The notes under the pieces were generated by a model that saw only the letters and a list, made by a program, of their open reading frames with translations, ran no database searches and was not told where the DNA came from. From assembly GCA_945874105.1 (NCBI GenBank), contig CAMCFJ010000020.1, forward strand, positions 1 through 52,200: a stretch of DNA of 52,200 nt, written 5' to 3'. This document shows, one piece after another, positions 32,570 to 40,526 of this stretch (the stretch's first letter is position 1; every line of letters starts with the position of its first letter). A program made the translations under genes and the position numbers. The stretch comes from Candidatus Nitrotoga sp. CP45 (GTDB lineage Bacteria; Pseudomonadota; Gammaproteobacteria; Burkholderiales; Gallionellaceae).

Positions 32570-33121
32570 TTAGCCACATTTGTCTACGATGTGGGTGGGA
32601 ATACCATCAATACTCATTTGGTTCTTTTCTTCCCAATACTGCTTCAAGCCTTCGTCGCCTTTCTTTGTGGCCCATTCAGAGAGCAATTCTCGATTTCCGC
32701 TGTGCGAGAAATAGGGGACGGCCATACCACAAGAAGTTTGCACGAGATCGATAGTGACGTCGAAAATTTGCCGAGCGCCGGGTAGTGGCTTGAACAAAGA
32801 AAAAAGCTCATGCCACTCAGGGTCGCCCTTGTGAACGACCTTTGCGGTGCCATAGAGGCGCAAGATTAGCGGCGAGCCATCAAAGGCGCAGAACATGACG
32901 GTCATCCGTGGGTCTAGCTGCACATGGGCGGAAGTTTCATTACCACTGCCGGTAACATTTAGCCAGGCGATACGGGTGCTGGACTGAACTCTTAGCGAAT
33001 CCATGCCCTTGGGCGAAACATTCACACGACTGTCTGCAGTGGCTGTTCCAACGAAAAATATCTTCTGTTCAGCGATGAACTGGATATGTTTTTCGGATAG
33101 TTCGTTGAAGCGTTGACCCAT
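32570..33121 (-). CDS. Pyridoxamine 5'-phosphate oxidase family protein
   Basis: A 183-residue flavin-split-barrel protein: KIFFVGTATADSRVNVSPKG followed by MDSLRV is the FMN-binding start, and DPRMTVMFCAFDGSPLILRL YG-type strands follow. The family binds FMN or F420 and reduces or oxidises small molecules; the substrate here is unknown. ATG at 33121 has a well-spaced GGAG and is preferred to the TTG at 33145. Confidence 0.82.
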   Translation of the reverse strand: MGQRFNELSEKHIQFIAEQKIFFVGTATADSRVNVSPKGMDSLRVQSSTRIAWLNVTGSGNETSAHVQLDPRMTVMFCAFDGSPLILRLYGTAKVVHKGDPEWHELFSLFKPLPGARQIFDVTIDLVQTSCGMAVPYFSHSGNRELLSEWATKKGDEGLKQYWEEKNQMSIDGIPTHIVDKCG

Positions 33122-33156
33122 TGGGTTCTCCGTGCTGTTGGTCAATTAACGTAAAG

Positions 33157-33639
33157 CTAGGCGAGTTTTTTTTGCCAAAACAATGCCTTCCCCATTTTTG
33201 GATTTAGCTCATAGCCTTCAAAACCATAAGCCATATATGCGGCCTGAGCAATCCTGTTTCCTTCCAGAACTTCAAGAGTCAGCTTGCAGCAGCCGAGATT
33301 TATTGCCATTTCCTCTGCTCTTGCCAATAACCTCTTTGAAATTCCACGCCCTCTGTATTCAGGTGCAACAACCATGTCGTGTACGTTCAATAGTGGTTTG
33401 CACGCGAAACTGGAAAAGCCCTCAATACAGATGGCAAGCCCAGCGGGATTTTCATGAACAAACGCAAGAACGACAAAAATTCCTTGACGTTTTTTTAGCT
33501 CGGGGATCAGGTTTTGCTTCACTATATCAGGGAGCTCAGAGCCGCCGCCCATGTCATCTTTGGCGTACTCGTTTAAAAGGTAAACGACAGCGCCAGCATG
33601 TTTTGGAATGGATAAGTCAGCAATTAAAATATTTTCCAT
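33157..33639 (-). CDS. GNAT family N-acetyltransferase
   Basis: A 160-residue acetyltransferase. The acetyl-CoA loop is VVAPEYRGRGISKRLLARAE, with the conserved R-G-x-G-x-[GS], followed by LTLEVLEGNRIAQAAYMAYG, the usual beta-strand 5 and helix 4 ending in YGF. The substrate is an unknown amine. The start at 33639 is supported by CGGAGATCAC; the longer frame from 33666 lacks a site. Confidence 0.85.
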   Translation of the reverse strand: MENILIADLSIPKHAGAVVYLLNEYAKDDMGGGSELPDIVKQNLIPELKKRQGIFVVLAFVHENPAGLAICIEGFSSFACKPLLNVHDMVVAPEYRGRGISKRLLARAEEMAINLGCCKLTLEVLEGNRIAQAAYMAYGFEGYELNPKMGKALFWQKKLA

Positions 33640-33662
33640 GTGATCTCCGTTTGAGCAGTCGC

Positions 33663-33892
33663 TCATTTCGCCTGAAAGACGCCTCTGACCAGATCAATCT
33701 GACGTTCGCGAAGGCTGCACGATGAGTTATTAGCGCCAACGTGTACCGCGACTTGCCCCTCCATGCTGGTAAGCCGATTCAGCAATGACGCAGCGACACA
33801 ATAGTCGGGTGATAAATCGATGCAATCGACTTGGCAGCCGGGATTTGCGCCTCAATGTCGTTCGCTGAGTAATGTGCTTCCAGACCAGCCAT
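33663..33892 (-). pseudogene. Internally deleted SAM-dependent methyltransferase
   Basis: From the ATG at 33892 the frame reads MAGLEAHYSANDIEAQIPAA, the start of a class I methyltransferase. A frame change then leads into VDCIDLSPDYCVAASLLNRL and TSMEGQVAVHVGANNSS, the acidic-loop part of the SAM site, ending at a TGA at 33663. The glycine-rich motif I and most of the substrate domain are missing. The gene is dead. Confidence 0.6.
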
Positions 33893-33959
33893 TGCAAACT
33901 CCTTCTTTACTTATTCAGCGCGTTCGGCAGGTGGCGAGTGTATGCGGACCAGCATAGAG

Positions 33960-34086
33960 TTAAGGCTACGCTGAACAAGTCCCTCCGTTCGGGCTGAGCC
34001 TGTCGAAGCCAATAGCAACTTATTGATTCACAAGGAGTACGTTTCGACAAGCTCAACGCGAACGGACTTGTTCAGCATTGCCTTAA
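33960..34086. repeat. MITE-like inverted repeat
   Basis: Terminal arms TTAAGGCTACGCTGAACAAG (33960-) and, on the opposite strand, TTAAGGCAATGCTGAACAAG (34086-) match at 18 of 20 positions and continue inward through TCCGTTCG and GAGCTTGTCGAA. Total 127 bp without coding sequence. Half-copies of the GAGC(T/C)TGTCGAA core recur at 37465-37490. This is a non-autonomous palindromic element of the REP/Correia kind. Confidence 0.65.
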
Positions 34087-34132
34087 GGGCCCGCCCGCTT
34101 TTGAGCGAGTCCCACGTGAACGCCGGGTTAGC
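34087..34132 (-). repeat. attC-like half site after the dioxygenase gene
   Basis: On the minus strand the stop codon TAA is embedded in GCTAACCCGGCGTTCACGTG, followed by GGACTCGCTCAAAAGCGGGC, which resembles the 5' half of integron attC sites (TAAC-x-CGGC-x-TTC). The 3' half has been displaced by the MITE-like element at 33960-34086. Stop codon inside the first core box is usual for gene cassettes. Confidence 0.4.
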
Positions 34133-34937
34133 ATTCAGCTGTCCAAAGATACATGCTCGTCTTTTTGTTTAATATGCTCAATTCAAAATATTCCGAACAA
34201 GGTGCTTGTGCAAAGCCATAACAAACATGTAGTGGCAAAAAATGTTCTTCTCTAGGGTGACAATAGCGGGCATATGGCGCATTTTCCCAATCAATAAGCC
34301 TCTGTGCCCTTTCGCTTTCGGATATCTCAACGCTAGAACAAGTCTTTATTAACCAGTTCTCAAATGCTTCATTCATTGCGTTTGCCTCGATGGTTTCCGA
34401 AGCAAAAAAAGCCTTCATATTGTGGAAAGTAAAACCTGAACCAATAACGAGTAAATTTTCAACATCCAAGCTTCTTAAAGCTTTGCCTATATTCAAGTGC
34501 TCACTAGGGCTAAGACTCTTCACAAGGGAGAGTTGAACACATGGAATGTCAGCTTCAGGAAACATAATTTTGAGTGGTACAAAAACGCCGTGGTCAAAGC
34601 CGCGTTGCTCATCAAGCTTAGCTTCAATACCCGCATTTCCAAGCACTTCTTGAATCTGCTTGGCCAGCAAAGGTTTTCCAATGCAAGGATATTTAATATT
34701 GTAAGACTCTTCAGGAAATCCAAAATAATCATATATAAGATTTGGGCTTATCCCTGAGGTGATCGTTGGTATGTTTTCCTCCCAATGAGCACTAATTATA
34801 ATAATCACCGAAGGTTTATTGATTTTAGTTGTGATGTTTTGAAGACAATCAATCATCTCTTGATGGCCAGCATTACCAAGAAGCGGCATTGGGCCACCAC
34901 CATGTGAAAGGAATAATGTTTGAGTTTTATATTTCAA
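34128..34937 (-). CDS. LigB-type extradiol dioxygenase (4,5-DOPA dioxygenase-like)
   Basis: A 269-residue protein of the YgiD/DODA group: TLFLSHGGGPMPLLG with the first metal histidine, IIIISAHWEE with a second, ERGFDHGVFVPLKIMFPEAD-like sequence (here QRGFDHGVFVPL), and HPREEHFLPLHVCYGFA with the catalytic region. It would open catechol-type rings using zinc or iron. It is AT-rich compared with neighbours, lies between two attC-like sequences, and so looks like a single-gene integron cassette. Confidence 0.85.
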   Translation of the reverse strand: MKYKTQTLFLSHGGGPMPLLGNAGHQEMIDCLQNITTKINKPSVIIIISAHWEENIPTITSGISPNLIYDYFGFPEESYNIKYPCIGKPLLAKQIQEVLGNAGIEAKLDEQRGFDHGVFVPLKIMFPEADIPCVQLSLVKSLSPSEHLNIGKALRSLDVENLLVIGSGFTFHNMKAFFASETIEANAMNEAFENWLIKTCSSVEISESERAQRLIDWENAPYARYCHPREEHFLPLHVCYGFAQAPCSEYFELSILNKKTSMYLWTAEC

Positions 34938-34959
34938 ATTTTTCTCTTTTTTTGTAAGA

Positions 34960-35041
34960 GCCCCAACGCAAAATTATGCCGCGTTGCGTAGCAACGTCCG
35001 GCAGATCGAAGTGAAGCGTATTTATATGCCTTGTTGGGCGC
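34960..35041 (-). repeat. attC-like recombination site between the MAPEG and dioxygenase genes
   Basis: Read on the minus strand the ends are GCCCAAC (matching RYYYAAC) and GTTGGGG (close to GTTRRRY), about 70 bp apart. Between them is an imperfect hairpin GCCGGACGTTGC-TAC-GCAACGCGGC whose unpaired GA resembles the extrahelical bases of attC. Location between two same-strand genes fits a cassette boundary. The last base of the GTTRRRY box deviates. Confidence 0.45.
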
Positions 35042-35099
35042 TTTCAGCATACAACCAGTTCCATTTTTACAAATTCAAAATTTAAAAAGACCTGCATCG

Positions 35100-35489
35100 T
35101 TACATAAAAAATAGACCGATATTGGTAGCCACAGCCGCACCCCAGATCAGCGAGCGTAAGCTGCCGAAATTCATAAGGTACACCGCTATATACGCCACTC
35201 GCAACGCTACAAAGGTTAGGGCCAGCATGTCGATGCGACCCTGATCACCTTGAGCCATTTGGGCAAAAATCACCGCTGCAATAAATAATGGCAGGGCTTC
35301 ATAACCGTTGGAGTGTGCGGCAATTGCCCGTTTTTGCCAGCCTATCAATTTGGATTCCCACTCGCGAGGATTGTTGTTGTCGTATTTGCCGTCTTTGAAT
35401 GACAGGCGCAGCGAGCTAAGCTTGGGAAGCAATGCCGTCACAGCAGGTAGAAAACACGCAATCAATACACACCATTTGGCAATCGTCAT
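35100..35489 (-). CDS. MAPEG family membrane protein
   Basis: A 129-residue protein with four hydrophobic helices. The signature NPREWESKLIGWQKRAIAAH followed by SNGYEALPLFIAAVIFA is that of bacterial MAPEG proteins. Eukaryotic relatives are glutathione transferases or peroxidases in membranes; the bacterial function is not known. The attC-like sequence follows its stop after about 60 bp. Confidence 0.85.
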   Translation of the reverse strand: MTIAKWCVLIACFLPAVTALLPKLSSLRLSFKDGKYDNNNPREWESKLIGWQKRAIAAHSNGYEALPLFIAAVIFAQMAQGDQGRIDMLALTFVALRVAYIAVYLMNFGSLRSLIWGAAVATNIGLFFM

Positions 35490-35702
35490 TTAAATCTCCC
35501 CGGTCAGTGTTAGTGAAAATTGGAATCGAGCATGTCTTTATAAGTATATCTACTCATTTTGCATAGAGATATTATTCAAGAGATCAGCGCAACTATTACA
35601 GCTTGCATCCAGTAAATAATAGAAGTAACCTTGCCCGGGATAAATGGAGAGGGACTTTTTGTCCTTGGCTGAGCTTGGCTAAACTTGTTTCGGGAGAGAT
35701 AA

Positions 35703-37271
35703 ATGAATAAAACGATTTTTCTAGTCACGGCAATTTTTGCATCAACTATGGCGTTTGCCCAGGCAGGCAATACACCGGCTACTGCGCTCAGTGCTGCCGA
35801 GGCATATATTGCTGGCCAGGTTTCGATTCAGCCATCGGGGAGCATTCTTCAGGCAGGAGATTCCTTTGTCGACGAGTTGGGGCAGGCTCATGTCAGATAT
35901 CAGCATTTATATAAGGGAATTCCCGTGTTCGAGAGCGAGGCGATTGTGCATATCGACTTGGCTACTGGCGCTGTGATTGGATTCACCGATGCTCTGCTTC
36001 CATTTGCAGCAATTGAAGTGCGGCCAGGGGTTGGTCCGTCAGAAGCGCGCGGCAAAGCGCTGCAGCACTTCCAGCTGGATCGGGGCCTAAGTAGTCGCGA
36101 TGATCTGATGGTGCTTGTTAATGATGGCGTAGCTTCGCTAGCGTGGCGCGTCCGCATAGTCGGGGATGGTACTCATGGCCCGATTGATAAAATCGCCTTT
36201 ATCGGCGCTCACAAGGGTGTGGTGTTACGTTCGTGGGATAACGTAGAAACAATAGGAGTCCTCGGCACGGGAAAAGGTTTTTTTAATAAAGTGGTTGAGT
36301 TGACGACAGACCAGACTACCAGCTATCGGCTCAAGGATCCCACACGAGGCAATCAGCTTACCTGCGATATGCTGAACAGGCAGGGTAGTTGTTACTACAT
36401 GGACGATGCCGACAACAAGTGGGGCGATGGTGAGCTGTCTAACCGCCAGAGCGTGGCGGTAGACGCGCAGTACGGCACCGCAATGACTTGGGATTACTAC
36501 AATTTTATCCATAAGCGCAATGGGATTGACGGTAAAGGCACGGGCGCTTTTAACCGTGTTCATTACGGCAGAAACTACAACAATGCGTTTTGGTCAGATT
36601 CGTGCTTCTGTATGACGTATGGTGATGGCGACGGCAAAACCTTCAACCCTTTCGACTCGCTTGACGTAGCGGGCCACGAAATGACCCATGGGGTTACGAG
36701 CCGTACTGCCAATCTTACTTATACGGGCGAATCAGGCGGCCTCAACGAAGCGACCAGTGACATCTTTGGCACCATGGTTGAATACTACGCAAACAATCTT
36801 CCTAGCGATCCCCCCGACTATTTCATAGGCGAGAAGCTCTACAAGAATGGCACCAGTGCATTGCGTTCTATGTTCAAACCCAGCTCCGACGGCAGGTCTT
36901 CAGACTGTTGGTACTCCGGCCTTGGCAGTCTGGATGTGCACTACAGCTCTGGCGTGGCAAACCATTTTTACTATCTTCTGGCTGAAGGAACAGCGCCAGC
37001 AGGTGGATTGCCCAGCCCAACTTGCTTGAACAGTGATACGAAAATTGCCAACGGTACAGCTGCTATTACAGGCATTGGCCGTAGCAAAGCGGAAAAAATC
37101 TGGTACCGTGCACTGACAGTCTACATGACCTCAGCAACTAATTATGCTGGAGCTAGGGCTGCCACGCTTAATGCTGCTAGAGATTTATATGTATCCATCC
37201 CCATCCCGTCAACGGCAGAATACGACGCTGTGAACGCTGCATGGGCCGCAGTGAACGTTAAGCAATTTTGA
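35703..37271 (+). CDS. Secreted M4 (thermolysin-like) zinc metalloprotease
   Basis: A 522-residue preproenzyme. Residues 1-20 are a signal peptide (MNKTIFLVTAIFASTMAFAQ), 25-175 form the FTP/PepSY propeptide, and the catalytic domain follows. The zinc site is HEMTH (325-329) with the third ligand in GGLNEATSD (E349); the catalytic histidine lies in LDVHYSSGVANHFYYLL. It would be exported through Sec, self-cleave and digest extracellular proteins. GAGAGATAA precedes the ATG. A hairpin without a T-run follows at 37320. Confidence 0.93.
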   Translation: MNKTIFLVTAIFASTMAFAQAGNTPATALSAAEAYIAGQVSIQPSGSILQAGDSFVDELGQAHVRYQHLYKGIPVFESEAIVHIDLATGAVIGFTDALLPFAAIEVRPGVGPSEARGKALQHFQLDRGLSSRDDLMVLVNDGVASLAWRVRIVGDGTHGPIDKIAFIGAHKGVVLRSWDNVETIGVLGTGKGFFNKVVELTTDQTTSYRLKDPTRGNQLTCDMLNRQGSCYYMDDADNKWGDGELSNRQSVAVDAQYGTAMTWDYYNFIHKRNGIDGKGTGAFNRVHYGRNYNNAFWSDSCFCMTYGDGDGKTFNPFDSLDVAGHEMTHGVTSRTANLTYTGESGGLNEATSDIFGTMVEYYANNLPSDPPDYFIGEKLYKNGTSALRSMFKPSSDGRSSDCWYSGLGSLDVHYSSGVANHFYYLLAEGTAPAGGLPSPTCLNSDTKIANGTAAITGIGRSKAEKIWYRALTVYMTSATNYAGARAATLNAARDLYVSIPIPSTAEYDAVNAAWAAVNVKQF

Positions 37272-37319
37272 ATTTTAAAGACTGAAGTGACTGGCTGAAT
37301 AGTTCAGCTTGATTGGATA

Positions 37320-37348
37320 GAGCTTCCTCTTTCTTAAAGGGGAAGCTC
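37320..37348. terminator. Hairpin downstream of the M4 protease gene
   Basis: Eight-base-pair stem GAGCTTCC / GGAAGCTC with a 13-nt loop, 50 bp after the stop. There is no T-tract, so intrinsic termination is uncertain; it may protect the mRNA end. Confidence 0.4.
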
Positions 37349-37464
37349 GCAGTGAATACCTGCGCTACTTTTTTTCAGTGAACACAGATTGTCGAAGTAG
37401 CAGCATCCAGCGTTTTGTCGTCAATCAACGAATGCCTCCTTAACTTCCAATACTGTTCGCTTAA

Positions 37465-37490
37465 CCGTTCGTGGTGAGCTTGTCGAACGG
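37465..37490. repeat. REP-like palindrome
   Basis: CCGTTCG...CGAACGG hairpin with the core GTGAGCTTGTCGAA shared with the arms of the element at 33960-34086. It is followed by AATTTTTTTT, so it may also act as a terminator. The rest of 37272-37672 is AT-rich and without a gene. Confidence 0.55.
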
Positions 37491-37672
37491 AATTTTTTTT
37501 AACCAAACAGTAATACCTTAACTCCCCATTTTTTAACTAAAACTCAAATTCAAACTATTCTGGGTCAAATATTTTCTTGTCTGTTTGCTCACGCTATGCA
37601 GTCAACTTGCAATCCTTGTAGAGCGTTAATGATTACAACGGCAATCACGCCGTCATCGTTTAGGAGATAAGC

Positions 37673-37990
37673 ATGTTGAAAACAGTATTTAGCATCACCG
37701 CAATTACCCTCGCATTTGCTGCATCCAGCTATGCCGTCGAAACCCCAAAAATAGACAATCGTGAAGCCAAGCAGGAACAGCGCATTGATCAGGGTATTAG
37801 ATCCGGTGCCTTGACACCAAAAGAAGAGGCTAAATTAGATGCCGGACAAGCCAAGGTAGCAAAAATGGAAGAGAAAGCCAAAGCCGACGGCCAAGTAACC
37901 AAGCATGAACGCAGGCGCATCAAACATGAGCAGAATGTGCAAGACAAGAAAATCCACGATATGAAGCACAATGCAGCTCACACGCATTAA
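37673..37990 (+). CDS. Small secreted charged helical protein
   Basis: A 105-residue protein with a signal peptide (MLKTVFSITAITLAFAASSY-A, cleavage before VET) and a charged helical body: RIDQGIRSGALTPKEEAKLD and KVAKMEEKAKADGQVTKHER are two EF-hand-length, non-EF helical segments. It resembles small periplasmic proteins common in betaproteobacteria with no assigned role. A His-containing end (HNAAHTH) may bind metal. GGAGATAAGC precedes the ATG. Confidence 0.75.
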   Translation: MLKTVFSITAITLAFAASSYAVETPKIDNREAKQEQRIDQGIRSGALTPKEEAKLDAGQAKVAKMEEKAKADGQVTKHERRRIKHEQNVQDKKIHDMKHNAAHTH

Positions 37991-38001
37991 TCCATCATTC
38001 A

Positions 38002-38075
38002 TGTTTTAACTCGCCATTCGATGGGACGCTGCGCCAAAAATCGGCGTAGCGTTGTTCATTTGAACGTTAGCACTT
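38002..38075 (+). repeat. attC-like sequence after the small secreted protein gene
   Basis: TTTTAACTCGCCATTCGATG, GGACGCTGCGCC-AAAAATC-GGCGTAGCGTT and TTCATTTGAACGTTAGCA follow each other as in many attC sites (TAAC...CATTC, central hairpin, TTGAACGTTAG). The outer boxes are degenerate: GTTAGCA departs from GTTRRRY. It separates two co-oriented genes. It could also be a terminator without T-tract. Confidence 0.4.
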
Positions 38076-38103
38076 AAAAATATATCAGTACAAAGGAATA
38101 AAA

Positions 38104-39075
38104 ATGCCATCGTTCATTAGTCCAGGAAGATTGCTTCTCTCGGCCTTGTTCATGATAGTGCTGTTGGTCATGTGGCGACCGCTGCATGCTGGGCCGATCC
38201 GTGACCGCATCATTGAGCATCGCTTGGAGCAACAAGCAAGAGACTTTGAGGATAGTGAACATGCTGAGCCGGTGTCGTTGCCTGGCGGGGTGCGACTCGT
38301 GAGTGATGTTCCCTACGGTAGGGATAGCCAGCAGCGCATGGATGTCTACTTACCACAGCAACAAGCAACAAGAGCACCGGTGATCTTTATGGTGCATGGT
38401 GGCGCCTGGCGTTGGGGAGATAAAGGCGCAACAGGTGTTGTCCAAAACAAAGTAACCCGTTGGGTATCCGAAGGATTCATTTTTATCTCTGCCAATTACC
38501 GCTTACTTCCCAAAGCGCACCCATTAGAGCAGGCGCAAGATATTGCCAGAGCAATTGCCGCAGCTCAAAGCAGGGCAGCATCGTGGGGGGGAGACCCCGG
38601 GAAATTTATTGTGATGGGTCACTCGGCGGGCGCGCATCTTGTCGCCCTTCTAACCGCTTCACCCGACATGGCCTTTAAGCTGGGAGCAAAACCGTGGCTC
38701 GGTACCGTTTTGCTCGATAGTGCTGCATTCGACATGGTGAAGATCATGGAAGCGAAGCATGCTCGTTTGTATGATGTCGCCTTTGGAAAAGATCCTGCTT
38801 ACTGGCGAGCCGCGTCACCCCTTCATATACTTTCTGAAACTGCTATCCCATTCTTGGCTGTTTGCTCTACGACCCACACGGACTCATGCCCGTGGGCAGC
38901 CGAGTTTGTCGCTGAGGCAGAATCACTTAAAGTGCATGCAAGCGTTCTGCAGCAAGATCTCTCACACAAAGATATCAATCTGCAGTTAGGGCTCGAAGGC
39001 AGCTACACCAATGCGGTTGAATCATTCATGGGCGGGCTCGATGCGTCAGTAAAGCAAAGGCTAACAAATCATTAG
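38104..39075 (+). CDS. Alpha/beta hydrolase (BD-FAE-like esterase)
   Basis: A 323-residue protein with an N-terminal signal anchor (LLLSALFMIVLLVMWRPLHA). The oxyanion loop is MVHGGAWRWGDK and the nucleophile elbow GHSAGAHLVALL, both typical of the carboxylesterase family acting on short or feruloyl esters. The catalytic His is probably in LSHKDINLQLG. It would be exported to the periplasm or held at the membrane. A strong hairpin follows. Confidence 0.85.
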   Translation: MPSFISPGRLLLSALFMIVLLVMWRPLHAGPIRDRIIEHRLEQQARDFEDSEHAEPVSLPGGVRLVSDVPYGRDSQQRMDVYLPQQQATRAPVIFMVHGGAWRWGDKGATGVVQNKVTRWVSEGFIFISANYRLLPKAHPLEQAQDIARAIAAAQSRAASWGGDPGKFIVMGHSAGAHLVALLTASPDMAFKLGAKPWLGTVLLDSAAFDMVKIMEAKHARLYDVAFGKDPAYWRAASPLHILSETAIPFLAVCSTTHTDSCPWAAEFVAEAESLKVHASVLQQDLSHKDINLQLGLEGSYTNAVESFMGGLDASVKQRLTNH

Positions 39076-39077
39076 AT

Positions 39078-39117
39078 AAGGGGGCGCACTAAAGTGCGCT
39101 GCTTAATCTCCCCCCTT
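39078..39117. terminator. Bidirectional-type terminator between convergent genes
   Basis: Inner stem GCGCAC-TAAA-GTGCGC within outer AAGGGGG / CCCCCTT, placed between the esterase and the convergent PepSY gene. Confidence 0.6.
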
Positions 39118-39200
39118 CATTCGTGTTCCGCTGAATTGAGCACCGTCCCTTGAGCTGAGGCTCGTCATGAATTGATCTTGTTTCCGTTTTCGGTGTGGCG

Positions 39201-39917
39201 CTACATCAACGCCTGCATGGCAAATCCGATCACCAGCATGAGCGACGTTAAGCCTATGCCGAAGCCGATCATGCGGCGGCGATTAAGCTGCGTCCACAGT
39301 ACGACACCAGTTAATGACAGCAGGATAATGCTTCCAGCCAGCGTATCTGCGAATAGAATCCAAGGTATGCCAGCGCCGTTACCTTTGTGCAGATTGTTCA
39401 ACGTACCGAATACATTTTGGTCGCTACGTTTGACGGAGATGAAGTGGTTGCCGACCCAATATTCTGCCTGCAGGTTGACTTGGGGCGAGCTAAATGTAAC
39501 TGACCAGTGTGCAGGCTGCTTCAGGGTTTTGTCACCCCACGCCACAGGCTTGGCCGGTTCGCTACGCTCCCTTGAGGCAGGGCGATCGACCATCAATTCT
39601 TTTTGTAGCCAGCTTGCCATTTCTTTTACATTAGCAGGTGCGGGGGTAGGTAAAGGAATTTGCAGCATCGTTTCTTGAACTTGCGCAGCCGGTATTTTCA
39701 GCACGGTGCGATGATTCTGCAAGATACCTGTCACCCCAAAGAGCAAGCCTATGGCCGCACCCCAGAGACCGATCCAGCCATGTGTCTTGCGCAGCCATTT
39801 CAAGAAAACGGCACGCCGTGAACGGATGTCCCGGTCTTTGGAATCAATCAGATCGTTATCAGCGCCATTCGCTGGGCTGGCATTGTGAGATTTATTGAAT
39901 TGAACGGTTGTCGTCAT
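39201..39917 (-). CDS. PepSY-associated TM helix protein
   Basis: A 238-residue membrane protein. The first helix follows the family start KWLRKTHGWIGLWGAAIGLL then FGVTGILQNH; the middle is a periplasmic PepSY-type domain (WSVTFSSPQVNLQAEYWVGN) and two helices close the protein. Relatives are often linked to iron uptake or ferric-siderophore reduction, but no iron gene lies next to it here. The 39918-40163 stretch behind it has no gene. Confidence 0.82.
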   Translation of the reverse strand: MTTTVQFNKSHNASPANGADNDLIDSKDRDIRSRRAVFLKWLRKTHGWIGLWGAAIGLLFGVTGILQNHRTVLKIPAAQVQETMLQIPLPTPAPANVKEMASWLQKELMVDRPASRERSEPAKPVAWGDKTLKQPAHWSVTFSSPQVNLQAEYWVGNHFISVKRSDQNVFGTLNNLHKGNGAGIPWILFADTLAGSIILLSLTGVVLWTQLNRRRMIGFGIGLTSLMLVIGFAMQALM

Positions 39918-40163
39918 AGGGTTAGTCCAGCAATTTTTTTCGGAATGTGACCAGGTAAAGTCCCTGCGAAATGGTTTTGCGGAAGCGCACGCAGATAACA
40001 GTTAGTCTGTGGTGACGATGAAGGTAGTGTCATATCTTGGGAAATGGCACGGGAATATCCGGGTTTTGATGACGTTAGGTTTTGTTACGAAAGCTCTGGC
40101 TTTGTTGCCTGACACAATTGATGGACTACGTACCTAGGGATACGTAGTCTAGTGACAGAGAAT

Positions 40164-40400
40164 TTAAAGATTGTGTTCTTTTTTGTATAGCATGATCAAT
40201 GCGTACGCTTCATCTTTGAGAAGCAGTTTTTCTTTTTTAAGTATTTCAAGTTCAGTATCAGTCAGATGAACTTCGCCGTTTTCAGCTTTGGTGATTTGAC
40301 TATCAAGCGCATTGTGCTTGTCGAAAATTTTCAAAAAATGGGCATTAGCTGCATTGTTTTGTTTCATTTTGGTAATGACGTCGCGGTATTCGTGTAGCAT
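40164..40400 (-). CDS. YdcH-like (DUF465) protein
   Basis: A 78-residue helical protein. MLHEYRDVITKMKQNNAANA, then HFLKIFDKHNALDSQITKAE and LKKEKLLLKDEAYALI match the small DUF465 family. Function unknown; the fold is a helical hairpin. The preceding sequence on the minus strand is AAGGAATTTTA before ATG. Confidence 0.85.
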   Translation of the reverse strand: MLHEYRDVITKMKQNNAANAHFLKIFDKHNALDSQITKAENGEVHLTDTELEILKKEKLLLKDEAYALIMLYKKEHNL

Positions 40401-40526
40401 TAAAATTCCTTATGTAGTGATATAACTGAATAATTTTAACATGGAATATTCGAGTTAGTGCTGACCAAGAAGATAGGTTGTGACATTAACCCCTTTAAAA
40501 ACAGAGTTTGGTAAAGCCTTCTTGCC

